From contig NZ_BCUF01000003.1 in the NCBI RefSeq assembly GCF_001591145.1, forward strand, positions 124,001-188,000: DNA of 64,000 nucleotides, in the 5' to 3' direction. Under the pieces are notes generated by a model. It did not search any database and was not told the DNA's origin. It saw nothing but the letters and a program-made list of their open reading frames with translations. The first letter of the stretch is position 1. Each line of letters starts with the position of its first letter. The DNA is from Vibrio harveyi NBRC 15634 = ATCC 14126 = KCTC 12724. GTDB taxonomy: Bacteria; Pseudomonadota; Gammaproteobacteria; Enterobacterales; Vibrionaceae. Positions 7,628 through 17,905 of this stretch are shown here, piece after piece. The translations under genes and the position numbers were made by a program.

Positions 7628-8917
7628 ATGCTCGAAAGGCTCTTTAAACTTAGTGAAAATGGCACCAATGTGCGCACTGAGATCATCGCAGGTGTTACTA
7701 CCTTCCTAACTATGGCTTACATCATCTTTGTAAACCCAGCTATCCTTGCAGATACAGGTATGGATCGTGGTGCCGTGTTCGTTGCGACGTGTCTTGCTGC
7801 CGCTATTGGCTGTTTCATCATGGGCTTAGTAGCAAACTACCCAATCGCTCAGGCTCCAGGTATGGGTCTAAACGCGTTCTTTACCTATTCCGTTGTGTTG
7901 GGCATGGGTTACACATGGCAAGTCGCGCTAGCAGCAGTATTTGTTTCCGGTCTGCTATTTATCGTCTTGAGTGTGTTTAAGATTCGCGAATGGATCATCA
8001 ATTCGATTCCACTTTCTCTTCGTACTGGTATCTCAGCAGGTATCGGTCTGTTCCTTGCTTTCATCGCACTGAAAAACGCAGGTATTGTTGTAGATAACCC
8101 AGCAACGCTAGTTTCAATGGGTAATATCACTTCTCTACCATCTGTACTTGCAGCGATTGGCTTCTTCATGACGATTGCATTGGTTCACCGTGGTGTGAAA
8201 GGTGCGGTTATGATCGCAATCCTAGGCGTAACAATTCTTGGTCTGATCTTTGGTGACGTTCAGTGGGGCGGCATCATGTCAACACCACCAAGCATCGCGC
8301 CAACCTTCATGCAGCTAGACTTCTCTGGCTTGTTCGAAGTAGGTATGATCTCTGTAGTATTTGCTTTCCTATTCGTTGACTTGTTCGACACTGCAGGCAC
8401 GCTAGTTGGTGTTTCGCAAAAAGCGGGTTTGACTGACGAAAACGGCAACATTCCACGCCTAAATAAAGCGCTACTTGCAGACTCAACAGCAACATCTGTC
8501 GGTGCTCTACTAGGTACATCAAACACGACGTCATACATTGAGAGCGTTTCTGGTGTAGCCGCTGGTGGTCGTACAGGTCTAACTGCTGTGGTTGTTGGCG
8601 TATTGTTCCTTCTTGCTCTATTGTTCTCTCCACTAGCGGGAATGATTCCAGCTTACGCAACGTCTGGTGCACTATTTTACGTGGCTATCTTGATGCTTTC
8701 TGGTCTTGTTGGCATCGACTGGCGTGACCTAACAGAAGCGGCTCCTGTTGTCGTAACGTGTTTGGTTATGCCTTTGACTTTCTCTATTGCAGAAGGTATC
8801 ACGCTTGGTTTCATTGCTTACGCTGCGATCAAACTGTTCAGTGGTAAAGGACGTGAAGTCTCAATGAGTGTATGGGTTATGTCCGCTATCTTCATTGCGA
8901 AGTACATCCTAGGCTAA
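7628..8917 (+). CDS. NCS2-type (AzgA-like) purine nucleobase permease
   Basis: 429 residues, almost all hydrophobic, with 12-14 predicted membrane segments. The family blocks NPAIL near residue 38, APGMGLNAFF near 80, and FLFVDLFDTAGTL..VSQKAG near 245 mark the AzgA branch of proton-purine symporters (adenine or guanine/hypoxanthine), rather than the uracil/xanthine branch. The exact substrate cannot be told. It acts in the inner membrane, feeding purine salvage; gpt follows as a separate unit. The ORF starts at ATG with ACAGGA upstream. A PurR-like box lies in the leader. Confidence 0.9.
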   Translation: MLERLFKLSENGTNVRTEIIAGVTTFLTMAYIIFVNPAILADTGMDRGAVFVATCLAAAIGCFIMGLVANYPIAQAPGMGLNAFFTYSVVLGMGYTWQVALAAVFVSGLLFIVLSVFKIREWIINSIPLSLRTGISAGIGLFLAFIALKNAGIVVDNPATLVSMGNITSLPSVLAAIGFFMTIALVHRGVKGAVMIAILGVTILGLIFGDVQWGGIMSTPPSIAPTFMQLDFSGLFEVGMISVVFAFLFVDLFDTAGTLVGVSQKAGLTDENGNIPRLNKALLADSTATSVGALLGTSNTTSYIESVSGVAAGGRTGLTAVVVGVLFLLALLFSPLAGMIPAYATSGALFYVAILMLSGLVGIDWRDLTEAAPVVVTCLVMPLTFSIAEGITLGFIAYAAIKLFSGKGREVSMSVWVMSAIFIAKYILG

Positions 8918-8933
8918 CTCTGACGATTAAAAG

Positions 8934-8970
8934 AAAAGCCAGTGTGGGCACACGTTCACACTGGCTTTTT
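8934..8970 (+). terminator. Terminator of the purine permease gene
   Basis: A 13-bp stem, AAAAGCCAGTGTG / CACACTGGCTTTT, followed by T. Confidence 0.9.
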
Positions 8971-9107
8971 GTTTGTGGGCTTTTACTGGAGGGGAATTTC
9001 TCCTTGTTTATGGAGCATTTCTTCTCAAATTCATTCCCTTCTTTATTTTGCCGTGTTCACTGAATTCGATTTTTCTGCGTAATAGACGGAGAATTTTGAT
9101 ATCAGCG

Positions 9108-9148
9108 TTGGTATTAATCATGGGTTTCGGTAGAATAATCGTTTGCGT
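9108..9148 (+). promoter_or_regulatory. gpt promoter with overlapping PurR-like box
   Basis: -35 TTGGTA (9108-9113), 17-bp spacer, -10 TAGAAT (9131-9136). The segment at 9133-9148 (GAATAATCGTTTGCGT) matches 11 of 16 bases of the PurR operator with a perfect right half, and covers the -10 and start site. The rest of the 8971-9259 gap shows nothing else. Confidence 0.45.
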
Positions 9149-9259
9149 AGCTTGAAACCCCCATTTCCTCTGGTGTGGGAAATCTAGATTGATGAGTCCA
9201 TTTCAGCGCCATCAGCTAGGTCACGGGGATGCATATTTTGAAATTATTAGGTTATTACA

Positions 9260-9724
9260 ATGAGTAAAAAATTCATTATCACTTGGGATGCGATGCAGTC
9301 TTACTGCCGTGAACTGGCTGAGAAACAAATGCCAGCTGAGCAATGGAAAGGTATTTGGGCGGTAAGTCGTGGTGGCTTGGTTCCTGGTGCTATCTTGGCT
9401 CGTGAGCTAGGTATTCGCTACGTAGATACAATTTGTATCTCAAGCTACGACCACGATCATCAACGTGACATGACAGTGCTTAAAGCACCAGAAGGTGACG
9501 GTGAAGGTTACCTAATCATTGAAGACCTAGTAGATAGCGGTGATACAGCGCGTAAACTTCGTGAAATGTACCCGAAAGCAAAACTGATTGCTGTATGTGC
9601 TAAGCCTTCTGGTAAAGAGCTACTTGATGACTACGTAGTAGACATCGCACAAGACACTTGGATCGAGCAACCTTGGGATATGTCTATCCAGTACGCTGAG
9701 CCAGTAAATCGCAAGCAAAAATAA
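9260..9724 (+). CDS. gpt: Xanthine-guanine phosphoribosyltransferase
   Basis: 154 residues, the usual length for Gpt. It joins guanine, xanthine or hypoxanthine to phosphoribosyl pyrophosphate to give the nucleotide. The PRPP-binding block [14 protein letters not shown] (near residues 85-98) and the early SRGGLVPG loop (37-44) are present. It is a single gene between two terminators, downstream of a purine permease, which fits salvage of imported bases. The ribosome-binding site is weak. Confidence 0.95.
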   Translation: MSKKFIITWDAMQSYCRELAEKQMPAEQWKGIWAVSRGGLVPGAILARELGIRYVDTICISSYDHDHQRDMTVLKAPEGDGEGYLIIEDLVDSGDTARKLREMYPKAKLIAVCAKPSGKELLDDYVVDIAQDTWIEQPWDMSIQYAEPVNRKQK

Positions 9725-9746
9725 GTTTGCACTAAGAATATTGAGA

Positions 9747-9774
9747 AATGCCCCTTTATAGGGGCATTTTTTTT
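9747..9774 (+). terminator. Terminator of gpt
   Basis: The stem AATGCCCC / GGGGCATT with loop tttata is followed by a long T-run. Confidence 0.9.
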
Positions 9775-9814
9775 ATTATTATTACGCTATTGCAACCAGC
9801 CTAGAGTTCTTCCT

Positions 9815-11062
9815 ATGTCAGAAGACGTCAGTAAAAACCTCTCCGAAACTTTGTTTGTCAAACACAAACAAGCGAAAGAAACCTCTGCACTTACTCAATA
9901 CATGCCGACCAGCCAAAAGATTCTTGATGAGCGAGAAGAGCATGAAGATCGTGCTTGGTATCGTCATTTGAGACGTCTTCAATGGGCGTGGCAGGGCTTA
10001 TCTCCTATCGAAATGGAAGGGGTACTTTCTAAAATCGCGTCATCGAATCATTCTCGTACCGAAGATAAATGGCTTGATACGGTCATGGGTTACCACGGTG
10101 GTAACTGGACGTTTGAGTGGATTAAGTTAGGCATGGAGCATCAACGCCGCGCGAATGAAATGAAGGGGGAGGAAGCGGCTGATGAGCTGTTTACGGCTTC
10201 ATTGTGTTTTAGCATTGCAGGCTATCCACATTTAAAGAATGATAACTTAGCCATTCAAGCACAGGTATTGGCGAACAAAGCGTATTCAGAAGGCTCAGAA
10301 AAAACTAAATACGTGATCAAGCAGATCGAAGTGCCTTACCAAAAACGCAAGATCATCGCGAACCTACATCTTCCTCGCACAGATAAACAATTACCAGTTG
10401 TAATGGTCAGTGCTGGTTTGGACAGCTTGCAAACGGATATGTGGCGCTTGTTCAGAAACCACTTAGCTCCAAAAGACATTGCGATGGTGACTATTGATAT
10501 GCCGTCAGTCGGTCATAGTTCACATTGGCCGCTGACTGAAAACTCCAGTTGCCTTCATCAAGCGGTTTTGAATGAACTGTATTCTCTACCTTGGGTTGAT
10601 CACCACAAAGTTGGATTGATTGGCTTCCGCTTTGGCGGTAATGCCATGATTCGTCTTTCGTTTGTTGAGCAAGAAAAGATCAAAGCTTGTGTGGCTTTGG
10701 GAGCACCAGTGCATGATCTGTTTACGTCGCCTAAAAAGTTGCAGCAAATGCCGAAGATGTACCTTGACCTATTAGCGTCTCGCCTTGGTAAGAGTGCTGT
10801 TGACATCAATAGCATGGCCGGACAGATGATGGCATGGTCACTCAAGGTACAAGGTTTCCTAAGTAGCCGTAAAACTAAGGTGCCAATTTTAGCATTGAGT
10901 CTCGAAGGGGACCCAGTTTCACCTCATAGTGATAACCAGTTGGTAGCACTGTTTAGCCAGTACGGACAAGCCAAGAAAATCAGTTCCAAGACAATTACAA
11001 AAGGTTATGAGCAATCCCTCGATTTAGCCATAAAGTGGTTGGAGGACGAATTATTAAGATGA
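9815..11062 (+). CDS. frsA: FrsA/YafA, alpha/beta-hydrolase-fold protein
   Basis: 415 residues, the FrsA length. It has an N-terminal helical domain and a C-terminal alpha/beta hydrolase-like domain with VVMVSAGLDSL (about 190) and GLIGFRFGGNA (about 270), where the nucleophile elbow reads G-F-R-F-G instead of G-x-S-x-G, so no catalytic serine is seen there. FrsA has been described as a fermentation/respiration switch protein that binds the glucose PTS protein IIA and as a cofactor-independent pyruvate decarboxylase in V. vulnificus, though the latter was disputed. The order gpt-frsA-crl is conserved in enteric and Vibrio genomes. Confidence 0.9.
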   Translation: MSEDVSKNLSETLFVKHKQAKETSALTQYMPTSQKILDEREEHEDRAWYRHLRRLQWAWQGLSPIEMEGVLSKIASSNHSRTEDKWLDTVMGYHGGNWTFEWIKLGMEHQRRANEMKGEEAADELFTASLCFSIAGYPHLKNDNLAIQAQVLANKAYSEGSEKTKYVIKQIEVPYQKRKIIANLHLPRTDKQLPVVMVSAGLDSLQTDMWRLFRNHLAPKDIAMVTIDMPSVGHSSHWPLTENSSCLHQAVLNELYSLPWVDHHKVGLIGFRFGGNAMIRLSFVEQEKIKACVALGAPVHDLFTSPKKLQQMPKMYLDLLASRLGKSAVDINSMAGQMMAWSLKVQGFLSSRKTKVPILALSLEGDPVSPHSDNQLVALFSQYGQAKKISSKTITKGYEQSLDLAIKWLEDELLR

Positions 11063-11180
11063 CAAATCTCCTAATTTAGTTAAGAGTGATATATGTGAGC
11101 AAAAAATAAGCTCATGATAATTAAAAATAATAATCATTCTTGGATAGCTAAATATCCTTACTATGGAAACGGAGATTCTT

Positions 11181-11570
11181 ATGTCAGAGACGACACAAGG
11201 GCCGACTCACTTTCGCTTGATGTCAAAGTTGAAGGCGATAGGTCCGTACCTGCGCGAACCACAATCACAAGAAGGGCACTACTATTTTGACTGTCTATCT
11301 GTCTGTGTAGACGACAAAAAGTCACCTGAGAAACGTGAATTTTGGGGCTGGTGGATGGACTTGGAGTCCATCGAAGGTGGCTTTACGGCAAAATACCATA
11401 TTGGTAAATACAACAAAGAAGGGGAATGGACCTCAGAACCATTACCAAATAAGGTGGTAGAGGAAGTGTACTTGACACAAAGTACCTTCCATCAAAAGCT
11501 TATTGATACAGTGGCTGAGCATTTCAAACTGGAAGTGGAATATCACACCGAATCGTTTGATTTCGCCTAA
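11181..11570 (+). CDS. crl: Sigma-S activator Crl
   Basis: 129 residues from the chosen ATG at 11181 (GGAG six bases upstream); the longer ORF from 11163 starts before that site. Crl binds sigma-S (RpoS) and helps it join core RNA polymerase in stationary phase. Family blocks seen: [33 protein letters not shown] and an acidic C-terminus. It follows frsA on the same strand, about 120 bp downstream, and ends in a terminator. Confidence 0.92.
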   Translation: MSETTQGPTHFRLMSKLKAIGPYLREPQSQEGHYYFDCLSVCVDDKKSPEKREFWGWWMDLESIEGGFTAKYHIGKYNKEGEWTSEPLPNKVVEEVYLTQSTFHQKLIDTVAEHFKLEVEYHTESFDFA

Positions 11571-11598
11571 TTTGGCTGTTTTCTTCCCTGATAAGACA

Positions 11599-11622
11599 AA
11601 AAGGTGCGTTTTCGCACCTTTT
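11599..11622 (+). terminator. Terminator of crl
   Basis: The stem AAAAGGTGCG / CGCACCTTTT with loop TTTT. Confidence 0.85.
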
Positions 11623-11692
11623 CTGCTTGTTAAATCCCCATTTGATTGCTAAAACATCCACTCTTTATTTGTTTTTCATTTCAGAAGACATC

Positions 11693-12832
11693 ATGACAAC
11701 GAATCAACAGAATGCAGTTGTTTCACAACCACAGACCGTCGTTGTGAAACTGGGTACAAGTGTGCTGACAGGCGGCACTTTGGCGTTAGACCGTGCTCAT
11801 ATGGTAGAGCTGGCTCGTCAATGTGCTGAGCTTAAAAAACAAGGCCATTCAGTAGTAATGGTTTCGTCTGGTGCGATTGCAGCAGGCCGTGAGCATCTTG
11901 GATACCCCGCACTGCCCAACGCGATGGCGAGCAAACAGTTGCTTGCAGCCGTGGGTCAGAGCCGTCTGATTCAAACATGGGAGTCTTTGTTTGGTATTTA
12001 CGGTATCAAAATTGGTCAGATGCTACTGACTCGCGCTGATTTGGACGATCGTGAACGTTTCCTTAACGCACGTGACACCATTAATGCGTTGGTTGCGAAT
12101 GACATTATCCCTATCGTTAATGAAAACGATGCTGTCGCAACAAATGAAATCAAAGTAGGTGATAACGATAACTTGTCTGCTTTGGTGGGGATTTTGTGTG
12201 GTGCAGACAAATTGCTGCTCCTGACTGATCAAAAAGGTTTGTTTACCGCAGACCCACGTAAAGATCCGAATGCTGAGCTGATCAAAGAAGTGAAAACTAT
12301 CGATGATACTTTGCGTAAAATTGCAGGTGGTAGTGGCACAACGCTAGGTACGGGCGGCATGGCAACCAAACTTCAAGCGGCAGACATAGCTCGCCGCGCT
12401 GGTATTGAAGTTATTATCGCCGCTGGTAGTGCACCAAATGTTATCTTTGACTCATTGAGTTCAGAGCCACAAGGCACACGTTTCCTACCGTGTTCTGAAG
12501 CACTAGAAAACCGTAAGCGTTGGATCTTAGCCGGTCCTGCGGCGTCTGGTGACATCATTATTGATGACGGTGCCGTTAACGCGGTTGTAGGTAAGGGCAG
12601 TAGTCTGCTTGCGAAAGGCGTTATTAAAGTAAGTGGTGATTTTGCTCGTGGCGAAGTCGCCCGCGTGACAAACTCCCACGGTAAACTGGTTGCTCGTGGT
12701 ATCAGTGCCTACTCAAGTGAAGACCTAGCGAAAATTGCAGGTAAGCACAGTAAATATATCATCTCTATTTTGGGTCATGACTACGGCTCAGAAGTGATTC
12801 ATCGCGATGATCTTGTCGTCATTCAAGAATAG
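11693..12832 (+). CDS. proB: Glutamate 5-kinase
   Basis: 379 residues. It phosphorylates glutamate as the first step of proline synthesis. An N-terminal amino-acid-kinase domain ([50 protein letters not shown]) is followed by a C-terminal PUA domain (about 285-370). The start is the ATG at 11693; the upstream extension to 11627 carries no homology. proA follows after 17 bp, so the two form one operon making glutamate semialdehyde, and proline feedback acts on ProB. Confidence 0.95.
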   Translation: MTTNQQNAVVSQPQTVVVKLGTSVLTGGTLALDRAHMVELARQCAELKKQGHSVVMVSSGAIAAGREHLGYPALPNAMASKQLLAAVGQSRLIQTWESLFGIYGIKIGQMLLTRADLDDRERFLNARDTINALVANDIIPIVNENDAVATNEIKVGDNDNLSALVGILCGADKLLLLTDQKGLFTADPRKDPNAELIKEVKTIDDTLRKIAGGSGTTLGTGGMATKLQAADIARRAGIEVIIAAGSAPNVIFDSLSSEPQGTRFLPCSEALENRKRWILAGPAASGDIIIDDGAVNAVVGKGSSLLAKGVIKVSGDFARGEVARVTNSHGKLVARGISAYSSEDLAKIAGKHSKYIISILGHDYGSEVIHRDDLVVIQE

Positions 12833-12849
12833 AAATTGAGGGAAGCAAA

Positions 12850-14100
12850 GTGGATTTAACGAATATGGGTAAAGCTGCCAAAGATGCAGCTTTCGAATTG
12901 GCGACAGCGTCAACCGCACAAAAGAACCAAGCACTAGCCATTATCGCCGATGAGCTAGAAGCAAATGCAGCAACCATTTTGGCTGCAAACGCAAAAGATA
13001 TTGAGTTAGGTCGCGAAGCGGGTCTAACGGATGCATTACTTGACCGCCTTTTACTGAATGAAGAGCGCTTAACGGGTATTGCTAACGATGTTCGTAATGT
13101 GATCAGCCTTAACGATCCTGTGGGCAGTGAAATTGACAGCAAAGTGCTAGAAAACGGCATGTCTCTGTCTCGTCGTCGCGTGCCACTTGGTGTAGTTGGT
13201 GTGATTTACGAAGCGCGTCCGAATGTCACCATCGATATTGCTGCTTTGTGTCTAAAAACAGGTAATGCAAGCATCCTACGTGGTGGTAAAGAGACATTTT
13301 TCTCTAATATGGAACTGGTGAAGGTTATCCAATCGGCACTTGCGAAAGCAAACTTGCCAGCGGCTTCTGTTCAGTACATCGAAAAACCGGATCGTGAGTT
13401 GGTTTCTCAATTACTTAAGCTAGACGACTACGTCGATATGATCATTCCACGTGGTGGCGCTGGTCTACACAAAATGTGTAAAGAGAACAGTACCATTCCA
13501 GTGATCATTGGTGGCTTTGGTATTAGTCACATTTTTGTTGATGAATCAGCAGAGCTAGAGAAATCACTCAATGTTGTTGAAAACTCAAAAGTCCAACGCC
13601 CGTCCGCATGTAACTCGCTAGATACTTTGCTGGTTCACGAGAATATCGCTGCGCAGTTCCTGCCAATGATCGTAGAGCGCATGAACGAAAACGTAACTTT
13701 TGTCGCAGAGCCAAAAGCAAAAGCACTGATGGCACAAGCGAAACAAATTCGCGATGCGGGTGAAGGTGATTTTGATACGGAATGGCTAAGTTACACGCTA
13801 GGTGTAAAAGTGGTTGCTGATGTGAAAGAAGCGATTGATCACATGCGCGTTCACAACGCGAGCCACTCAGATGCGATCATGACAAACAGCCTACAAAACT
13901 CAGAATTGTTCATTAACTCTGTCGGTTCTGCGGCGGTTTACGTAAATGCCGCAACACGTTTTACTGACGGTGCTCAGTTTGGTTTAGGTGCCGAAGTTGC
14001 GGTATCAACTCAGAAACTGCATGCTCGTGGTCCTATGGGTTTGGAAGAACTGACCAGCTACAAATGGGTTGGTAAAGCGAACTACTTAGCACGCAGTTAA
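12850..14100 (+). CDS. proA: Glutamate-5-semialdehyde dehydrogenase (gamma-glutamyl phosphate reductase)
   Basis: 416 residues; starts at GTG with GAGGGAAG upstream. It reduces the unstable product of ProB with NADPH. The aldehyde-dehydrogenase-like fold is shown by [36 protein letters not shown] and the catalytic cysteine in [15 protein letters not shown]. It is the second gene of the proBA operon, closed by a terminator. Confidence 0.96.
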   Translation: MDLTNMGKAAKDAAFELATASTAQKNQALAIIADELEANAATILAANAKDIELGREAGLTDALLDRLLLNEERLTGIANDVRNVISLNDPVGSEIDSKVLENGMSLSRRRVPLGVVGVIYEARPNVTIDIAALCLKTGNASILRGGKETFFSNMELVKVIQSALAKANLPAASVQYIEKPDRELVSQLLKLDDYVDMIIPRGGAGLHKMCKENSTIPVIIGGFGISHIFVDESAELEKSLNVVENSKVQRPSACNSLDTLLVHENIAAQFLPMIVERMNENVTFVAEPKAKALMAQAKQIRDAGEGDFDTEWLSYTLGVKVVADVKEAIDHMRVHNASHSDAIMTNSLQNSELFINSVGSAAVYVNAATRFTDGAQFGLGAEVAVSTQKLHARGPMGLEELTSYKWVGKANYLARS

Positions 14101-14123
14101 CAGAAACCGTTTGATATTGATTG

Positions 14124-14150
14124 AAAAAGGGGCAGCGATGCCCCTTTTTG
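14124..14150 (+). terminator. Terminator of proBA
   Basis: The stem AAAAAGGGGCA / TGCCCCTTTTT with a four-base loop. Confidence 0.9.
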
Positions 14151-14227
14151 TTTTCTCTAACATAGCAATTCCGCTACACTAGTCTTGCTTTTGGGACGAA
14201 CCCAATTGCAAGCTATTTGGAGGTGAT

Positions 14228-14677
14228 ATGCATTGTCCTTTTTGTTCTGAGAACGACACAAAAGTAATTGATTCACGCTTGGTTGCTGATGGGCATCAAG
14301 TGCGTCGTCGTCGTCAATGCCTTGCGTGCAGTGAACGTTTTACAACGTTTGAGACCGCAGAGTTGGTGATGCCGAAAGTGATTAAATCTAACGGTAACCG
14401 TGAACCATTTGATGAAGATAAAATGGTTGGTGGTATTCAACGTGCCTTAGAAAAACGTCCAGTTAGTGCTGACTCTATTGAGCTAGCCATCAGCATGATT
14501 AAGTCCCAACTGCGTGCAACTGGTGAACGTGAAGTACCAAGTGAAATGATTGGTAATTTGGTTATGGATCAATTGAAAGAGCTGGATAAAGTCGCTTATA
14601 TCCGCTTTGCATCAGTTTATCGTAGCTTTGAAGACATCCGTGAATTCGGCGAAGAAATTGCTCGCCTAGAAGACTGA
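14228..14677 (+). CDS. nrdR: Transcriptional repressor NrdR
   Basis: 149 residues. NrdR senses ATP/dATP and represses ribonucleotide reductase genes. A zinc ribbon uses C3, C6, C31 and C34 (CPFC and CLAC), with RRRRQ between; an ATP-cone domain fills about 46-140 ([16 protein letters not shown]). GGAGG lies six bases before the ATG. It begins the nrdR-rib-nusB-thiL cluster; ribD follows after 7 bp. Confidence 0.96.
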   Translation: MHCPFCSENDTKVIDSRLVADGHQVRRRRQCLACSERFTTFETAELVMPKVIKSNGNREPFDEDKMVGGIQRALEKRPVSADSIELAISMIKSQLRATGEREVPSEMIGNLVMDQLKELDKVAYIRFASVYRSFEDIREFGEEIARLED

Positions 14678-14684
14678 TTGAATC

Positions 14685-15809
14685 ATGGCTCAACAATCTC
14701 TCTCTTCAGAATTTACCTCTCAAGATTTCGAAATGATGTCGCGTGCGCTCAAGTTAGCGAAACGCGGCATTTATACAACGGCACCTAACCCGAATGTAGG
14801 CTGCGTTATTGTCCGTGACGGTGAGATTGTTGGCGAAGGTCATCACCATCGTGCGGGGGAACCTCATGCTGAAGTTCACGCGATGCGTATGGCTGGCAAT
14901 AAAGCTGAAGGCGCAACGGCATATGTGACACTGGAACCTTGCTCTCATTATGGTCGTACGCCACCTTGTGCTGAGGGGCTAATCAAAGCCAAAGTCGCAC
15001 GTGTTGTTTGTGCAATGGAAGATCCAAACCCGAAAGTTGCAGGACGCGGTTTTCAAATGCTGCGCGATGCGGGGGTAGACGTTCAAGTTGGCTTATTAGA
15101 AAGCGATGCGATCGAGCTGAACAAAGGGTTTATCAAGTTCATGCAAACTGGCATGCCTTATGTTCAGTTGAAAATGGCAGCCAGCCTCGATGGGCAAAGT
15201 GCACTCAATAATGGTCAGAGTCAATGGATCACCTCCCCAAAGGCTCGCCAAGATGTACAGCGTTATCGAGCGTTGAGTGGCGCTATTCTCTCGACCAGTA
15301 AGACAGTCATTGATGACAATGCATCGCTGAATGTGCGTTGGGATGACCTGCCATGCAGTGTGCGAGCTCAATATACTCAAGATGAAGTTCGTCAGCCTCT
15401 TCGTGTGATTTTCGATCGCCAGTCTCAACTTAGCGATGATCTAAAACTATTTAATACCGACGGTGAGCGTATTATTGTTAGTCACGACGGCGATATTGCG
15501 CCTGAGCTGACGGAAAATGGTCAAATTGACTTAACGGCGACATTAAAAGCTGTAGCGAGCGAATATCATATTAATCACTTGTGGGTTGAAGCTGGCGCTA
15601 CACTCGCGAGTTCATTAATCAAAGCTAACCTTGTAGATGAACTGATTGTTTATCTTGCTCCTAAATTAATGGGCAGTGATGGGCGAGGTTTGATTGGTGC
15701 TCTTGGGCTAACCGATATGGCACAAGTTATCGATTTAACTATTACCGACGTTCGAATGGTAGGGGTGGATATTCGCATTACTGCAACCGTCAAACGCAAC
15801 CAAAGCTAG
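14685..15809 (+). CDS. ribD: Bifunctional riboflavin deaminase/reductase
   Basis: 374 residues. Deaminates and then reduces the pyrimidine intermediate of riboflavin synthesis. The N-terminal deaminase has the zinc site H61-A-E63 and C86/C95 (PCSHYGRTPPC). The C-terminal reductase begins near 150 (YVQLKMAASLDG) and runs to about 365. It sits between nrdR (7 bp) and ribE (11 bp). Confidence 0.95.
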   Translation: MAQQSLSSEFTSQDFEMMSRALKLAKRGIYTTAPNPNVGCVIVRDGEIVGEGHHHRAGEPHAEVHAMRMAGNKAEGATAYVTLEPCSHYGRTPPCAEGLIKAKVARVVCAMEDPNPKVAGRGFQMLRDAGVDVQVGLLESDAIELNKGFIKFMQTGMPYVQLKMAASLDGQSALNNGQSQWITSPKARQDVQRYRALSGAILSTSKTVIDDNASLNVRWDDLPCSVRAQYTQDEVRQPLRVIFDRQSQLSDDLKLFNTDGERIIVSHDGDIAPELTENGQIDLTATLKAVASEYHINHLWVEAGATLASSLIKANLVDELIVYLAPKLMGSDGRGLIGALGLTDMAQVIDLTITDVRMVGVDIRITATVKRNQS

Positions 15810-15820
15810 AAAGAAGCATT

Positions 15821-16474
15821 ATGTTTACAGGAATTGTAGAAGCAGTTGGCAAACTAACTGCAATCACGCCAAAAGGCGAAGACATCACCGTTACGGTCGA
15901 AGTTGGCAAGTTGGATATGTCTGACGTTAAGTTGGGGGACAGTATCGCAACGAATGGTGTGTGCTTGACGGTCGTCGACTTCGGTAGCAACTATTACAGT
16001 GCTGACTTATCACTGGAAACGCTGAATAAAACAGGTTTTGCCGCTTACCAAGTTGGCGATAAAGTGAACCTGGAAAAGGCCATGTTACCAACGACACGTT
16101 TTGGTGGGCACATTGTGTCTGGTCACGTCGATGGCGTGGGCGTGATTGTTGAGCGCAACCAAGTTGGTCGAGCGATTGAATTCTGGGTAGAAATGCCTAC
16201 TGAAATCAGTAAGTACGTCGCAGAAAAAGGCTCGATCACAGTGGATGGCATTAGTCTGACCGTCAATGACCTACGTAAAAATGGTTTTAAATTGACGATT
16301 GTTCCTCACACCAGTGAAGAGACCACGATTGATCAGTTCCAGGTGGGTCGCAAAGTGAACCTAGAAGTGGATGTACTGGCTCGCTACATGGAACGCTTGC
16401 TACAAGGTCAAAAAGAAGAATCGCAAGAGTCACGTATTACCATGGACTTCTTGCAGCAAAATGGTTTTGCGTAG
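15821..16474 (+). CDS. ribE: Riboflavin synthase (alpha subunit)
   Basis: 217 residues made of two lumazine-binding repeats, the first starting MFTGIVEAVG and the second after GGHIVSGHVDGVG (about residue 96). It dismutates two lumazines to riboflavin and a pyrimidine. The order ribD-ribE-ribBX-ribH puts successive pathway steps together. A short tail after the second repeat (about 195-217, Gln/Glu rich) is usual in Vibrio-type sequences. Confidence 0.95.
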   Translation: MFTGIVEAVGKLTAITPKGEDITVTVEVGKLDMSDVKLGDSIATNGVCLTVVDFGSNYYSADLSLETLNKTGFAAYQVGDKVNLEKAMLPTTRFGGHIVSGHVDGVGVIVERNQVGRAIEFWVEMPTEISKYVAEKGSITVDGISLTVNDLRKNGFKLTIVPHTSEETTIDQFQVGRKVNLEVDVLARYMERLLQGQKEESQESRITMDFLQQNGFA

Positions 16475-16626
16475 GCGAAACCGACAATAATCACAGAACG
16501 TTATCAGGTTAATTGACTTAATAAGGGTTGGCTGCAAACTGCGCTAAAGCCAGTAGACATGGCTAACCGAAACGTTAAACGTATTGCTGCTGCAATAATA
16601 AATTTATGAATAACGGGAAACAGAAT

Positions 16627-17736
16627 ATGCCTATCAGCACGCCTCAAGAAATTATTGATGACATTCGCGCGGGCAAAATGGTCATCCTGATGGATGATGA
16701 AGACCGCGAGAATGAAGGTGATTTGATCATGGCTGCCGAGCACATTACGCCGGAAGCAATCAACTTTATGGCTACGCATGGTCGTGGCTTGATCTGTCTA
16801 ACCATGACAAAAGCTCGTTGTGAAAGCCTTGGTTTACCGCCAATGGTGCAAGACAACAATGCGCAATACACCACGAACTTTACCGTTTCTATTGAAGCGG
16901 CTGAAGGTGTTACGACAGGTATCTCTGCCGCAGACCGTGCTCGCACTGTACAAGCTGCCGTTGCGCCAAATGCGAAAGCAGCTGATTTAGTTCAACCTGG
17001 TCATATCTTCCCTCTAGCAGCACAAGATGGTGGCGTTCTAACTCGCGCTGGTCATACAGAAGCAGGCTGCGATTTGGCTCGCCTTGCAGGTCTAGAGCCA
17101 GCATCGGTTATCGTTGAGATCCTAAACGACGACGGCACGATGGCACGTCGTCCTGATCTTGAAGTATTTGCTGAAAAGCACGGCTTAAAGCTAGGTACTA
17201 TTGCGGACTTGATTGAATACCGCAATAACACCGAAACAACGATTGAACGTGTTGCTGAGTGTGCATTGCCAACAGAGTTCGGTGAGTTCACGCTTGTGAC
17301 TTACAAAGACACGATTGATAACCAAGTGCACTACGCAATGTGTAAGGGTGACCTTGCTTCTGAAGCGCCATTGGTCCGCGTTCATTTACAAGATGTATTT
17401 ACCGATGTCCTTCGAAGTGACCGCAACGCAGAGCGTAGCTGGACACTTGAGAAAGCAATGAAGCGCATTGGCGAAGAAGGTGGTGTTCTGGTTGTACTTG
17501 GCAACGAAGAGTCAACCGATCTGCTTATTCACCGAGTGAAAATGTTTGAAGCACAAGACAAAGGCGAAGCACCAACGCTTGCTAAGAAGCAAGGTACGTC
17601 ACGCCGAGTGGGTGTCGGCTCTCAAATCCTTGCTGATCTGGGCATTCACGATATGCGCCTGCTTTCTTCAACCAACAAGAAGTACCACGCACTCGGCGGT
17701 TTTGGTCTGAATGTGGTTGAGTACGTCTGCGAATAA
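16627..17736 (+). CDS. ribB: Dihydroxybutanone-phosphate synthase with degenerate GTP cyclohydrolase II domain (RibBX type)
   Basis: 369 residues. Domain 1 (about 1-205) is an intact 3,4-dihydroxy-2-butanone 4-phosphate synthase: [11 protein letters not shown] (23-33) and [11 protein letters not shown] (140-150) are present. Domain 2 resembles GTP cyclohydrolase II (RibA) but the zinc cysteines are gone: the segment that reads HSEC...LRCDCG in RibA reads HLQD...LRSDRN here (D256, S264, R266), and the EGRG nucleotide block is missing. It matches the published RibBX class, in which only RibB activity remains. Start set at ATG 16627. Many databases will call it ribBA. Confidence 0.9.
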   Translation: MPISTPQEIIDDIRAGKMVILMDDEDRENEGDLIMAAEHITPEAINFMATHGRGLICLTMTKARCESLGLPPMVQDNNAQYTTNFTVSIEAAEGVTTGISAADRARTVQAAVAPNAKAADLVQPGHIFPLAAQDGGVLTRAGHTEAGCDLARLAGLEPASVIVEILNDDGTMARRPDLEVFAEKHGLKLGTIADLIEYRNNTETTIERVAECALPTEFGEFTLVTYKDTIDNQVHYAMCKGDLASEAPLVRVHLQDVFTDVLRSDRNAERSWTLEKAMKRIGEEGGVLVVLGNEESTDLLIHRVKMFEAQDKGEAPTLAKKQGTSRRVGVGSQILADLGIHDMRLLSSTNKKYHALGGFGLNVVEYVCE

Positions 17737-17747
17737 TAACTGACCAG

Positions 17748-17796
17748 CGAGTTCCTAGTCTTACATGCACTTATCGTCGCTAAGGCGAGGAACTCG
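17748..17796 (+). repeat. Inverted repeat in the ribBX-ribH spacer
   Basis: Arms CGAGTTCCT and AGGAACTCG separated by 31 bases, so an RNA hairpin with a long, itself structured, top could form before ribH. There is no T-run, so it is not an ordinary terminator. It may affect processing or ribH expression. Confidence 0.5.
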
Positions 17797-17905
17797 TGAT
17801 TCGTCCCCAATTTCCATTAGATATTGCTCACAAAATTGTGATAGAATCCGGCGATTCTCACTTGATGAACAATTTTCACTTATAAATAGAGTTAAAGGAA
17901 AGCTT

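Noticed and set aside
8973..9155. 60-residue hydrophobic plus-strand ORF before gpt
   Set aside because: TTG start without ribosome-binding site, runs through the gpt promoter and PurR-like box.
16475..16626. FMN riboswitch in front of the ribBX gene
   Set aside because: Searched by eye for the conserved AGGG...CGGGG-type RFN helices; none is present, only a weak imperfect stem.
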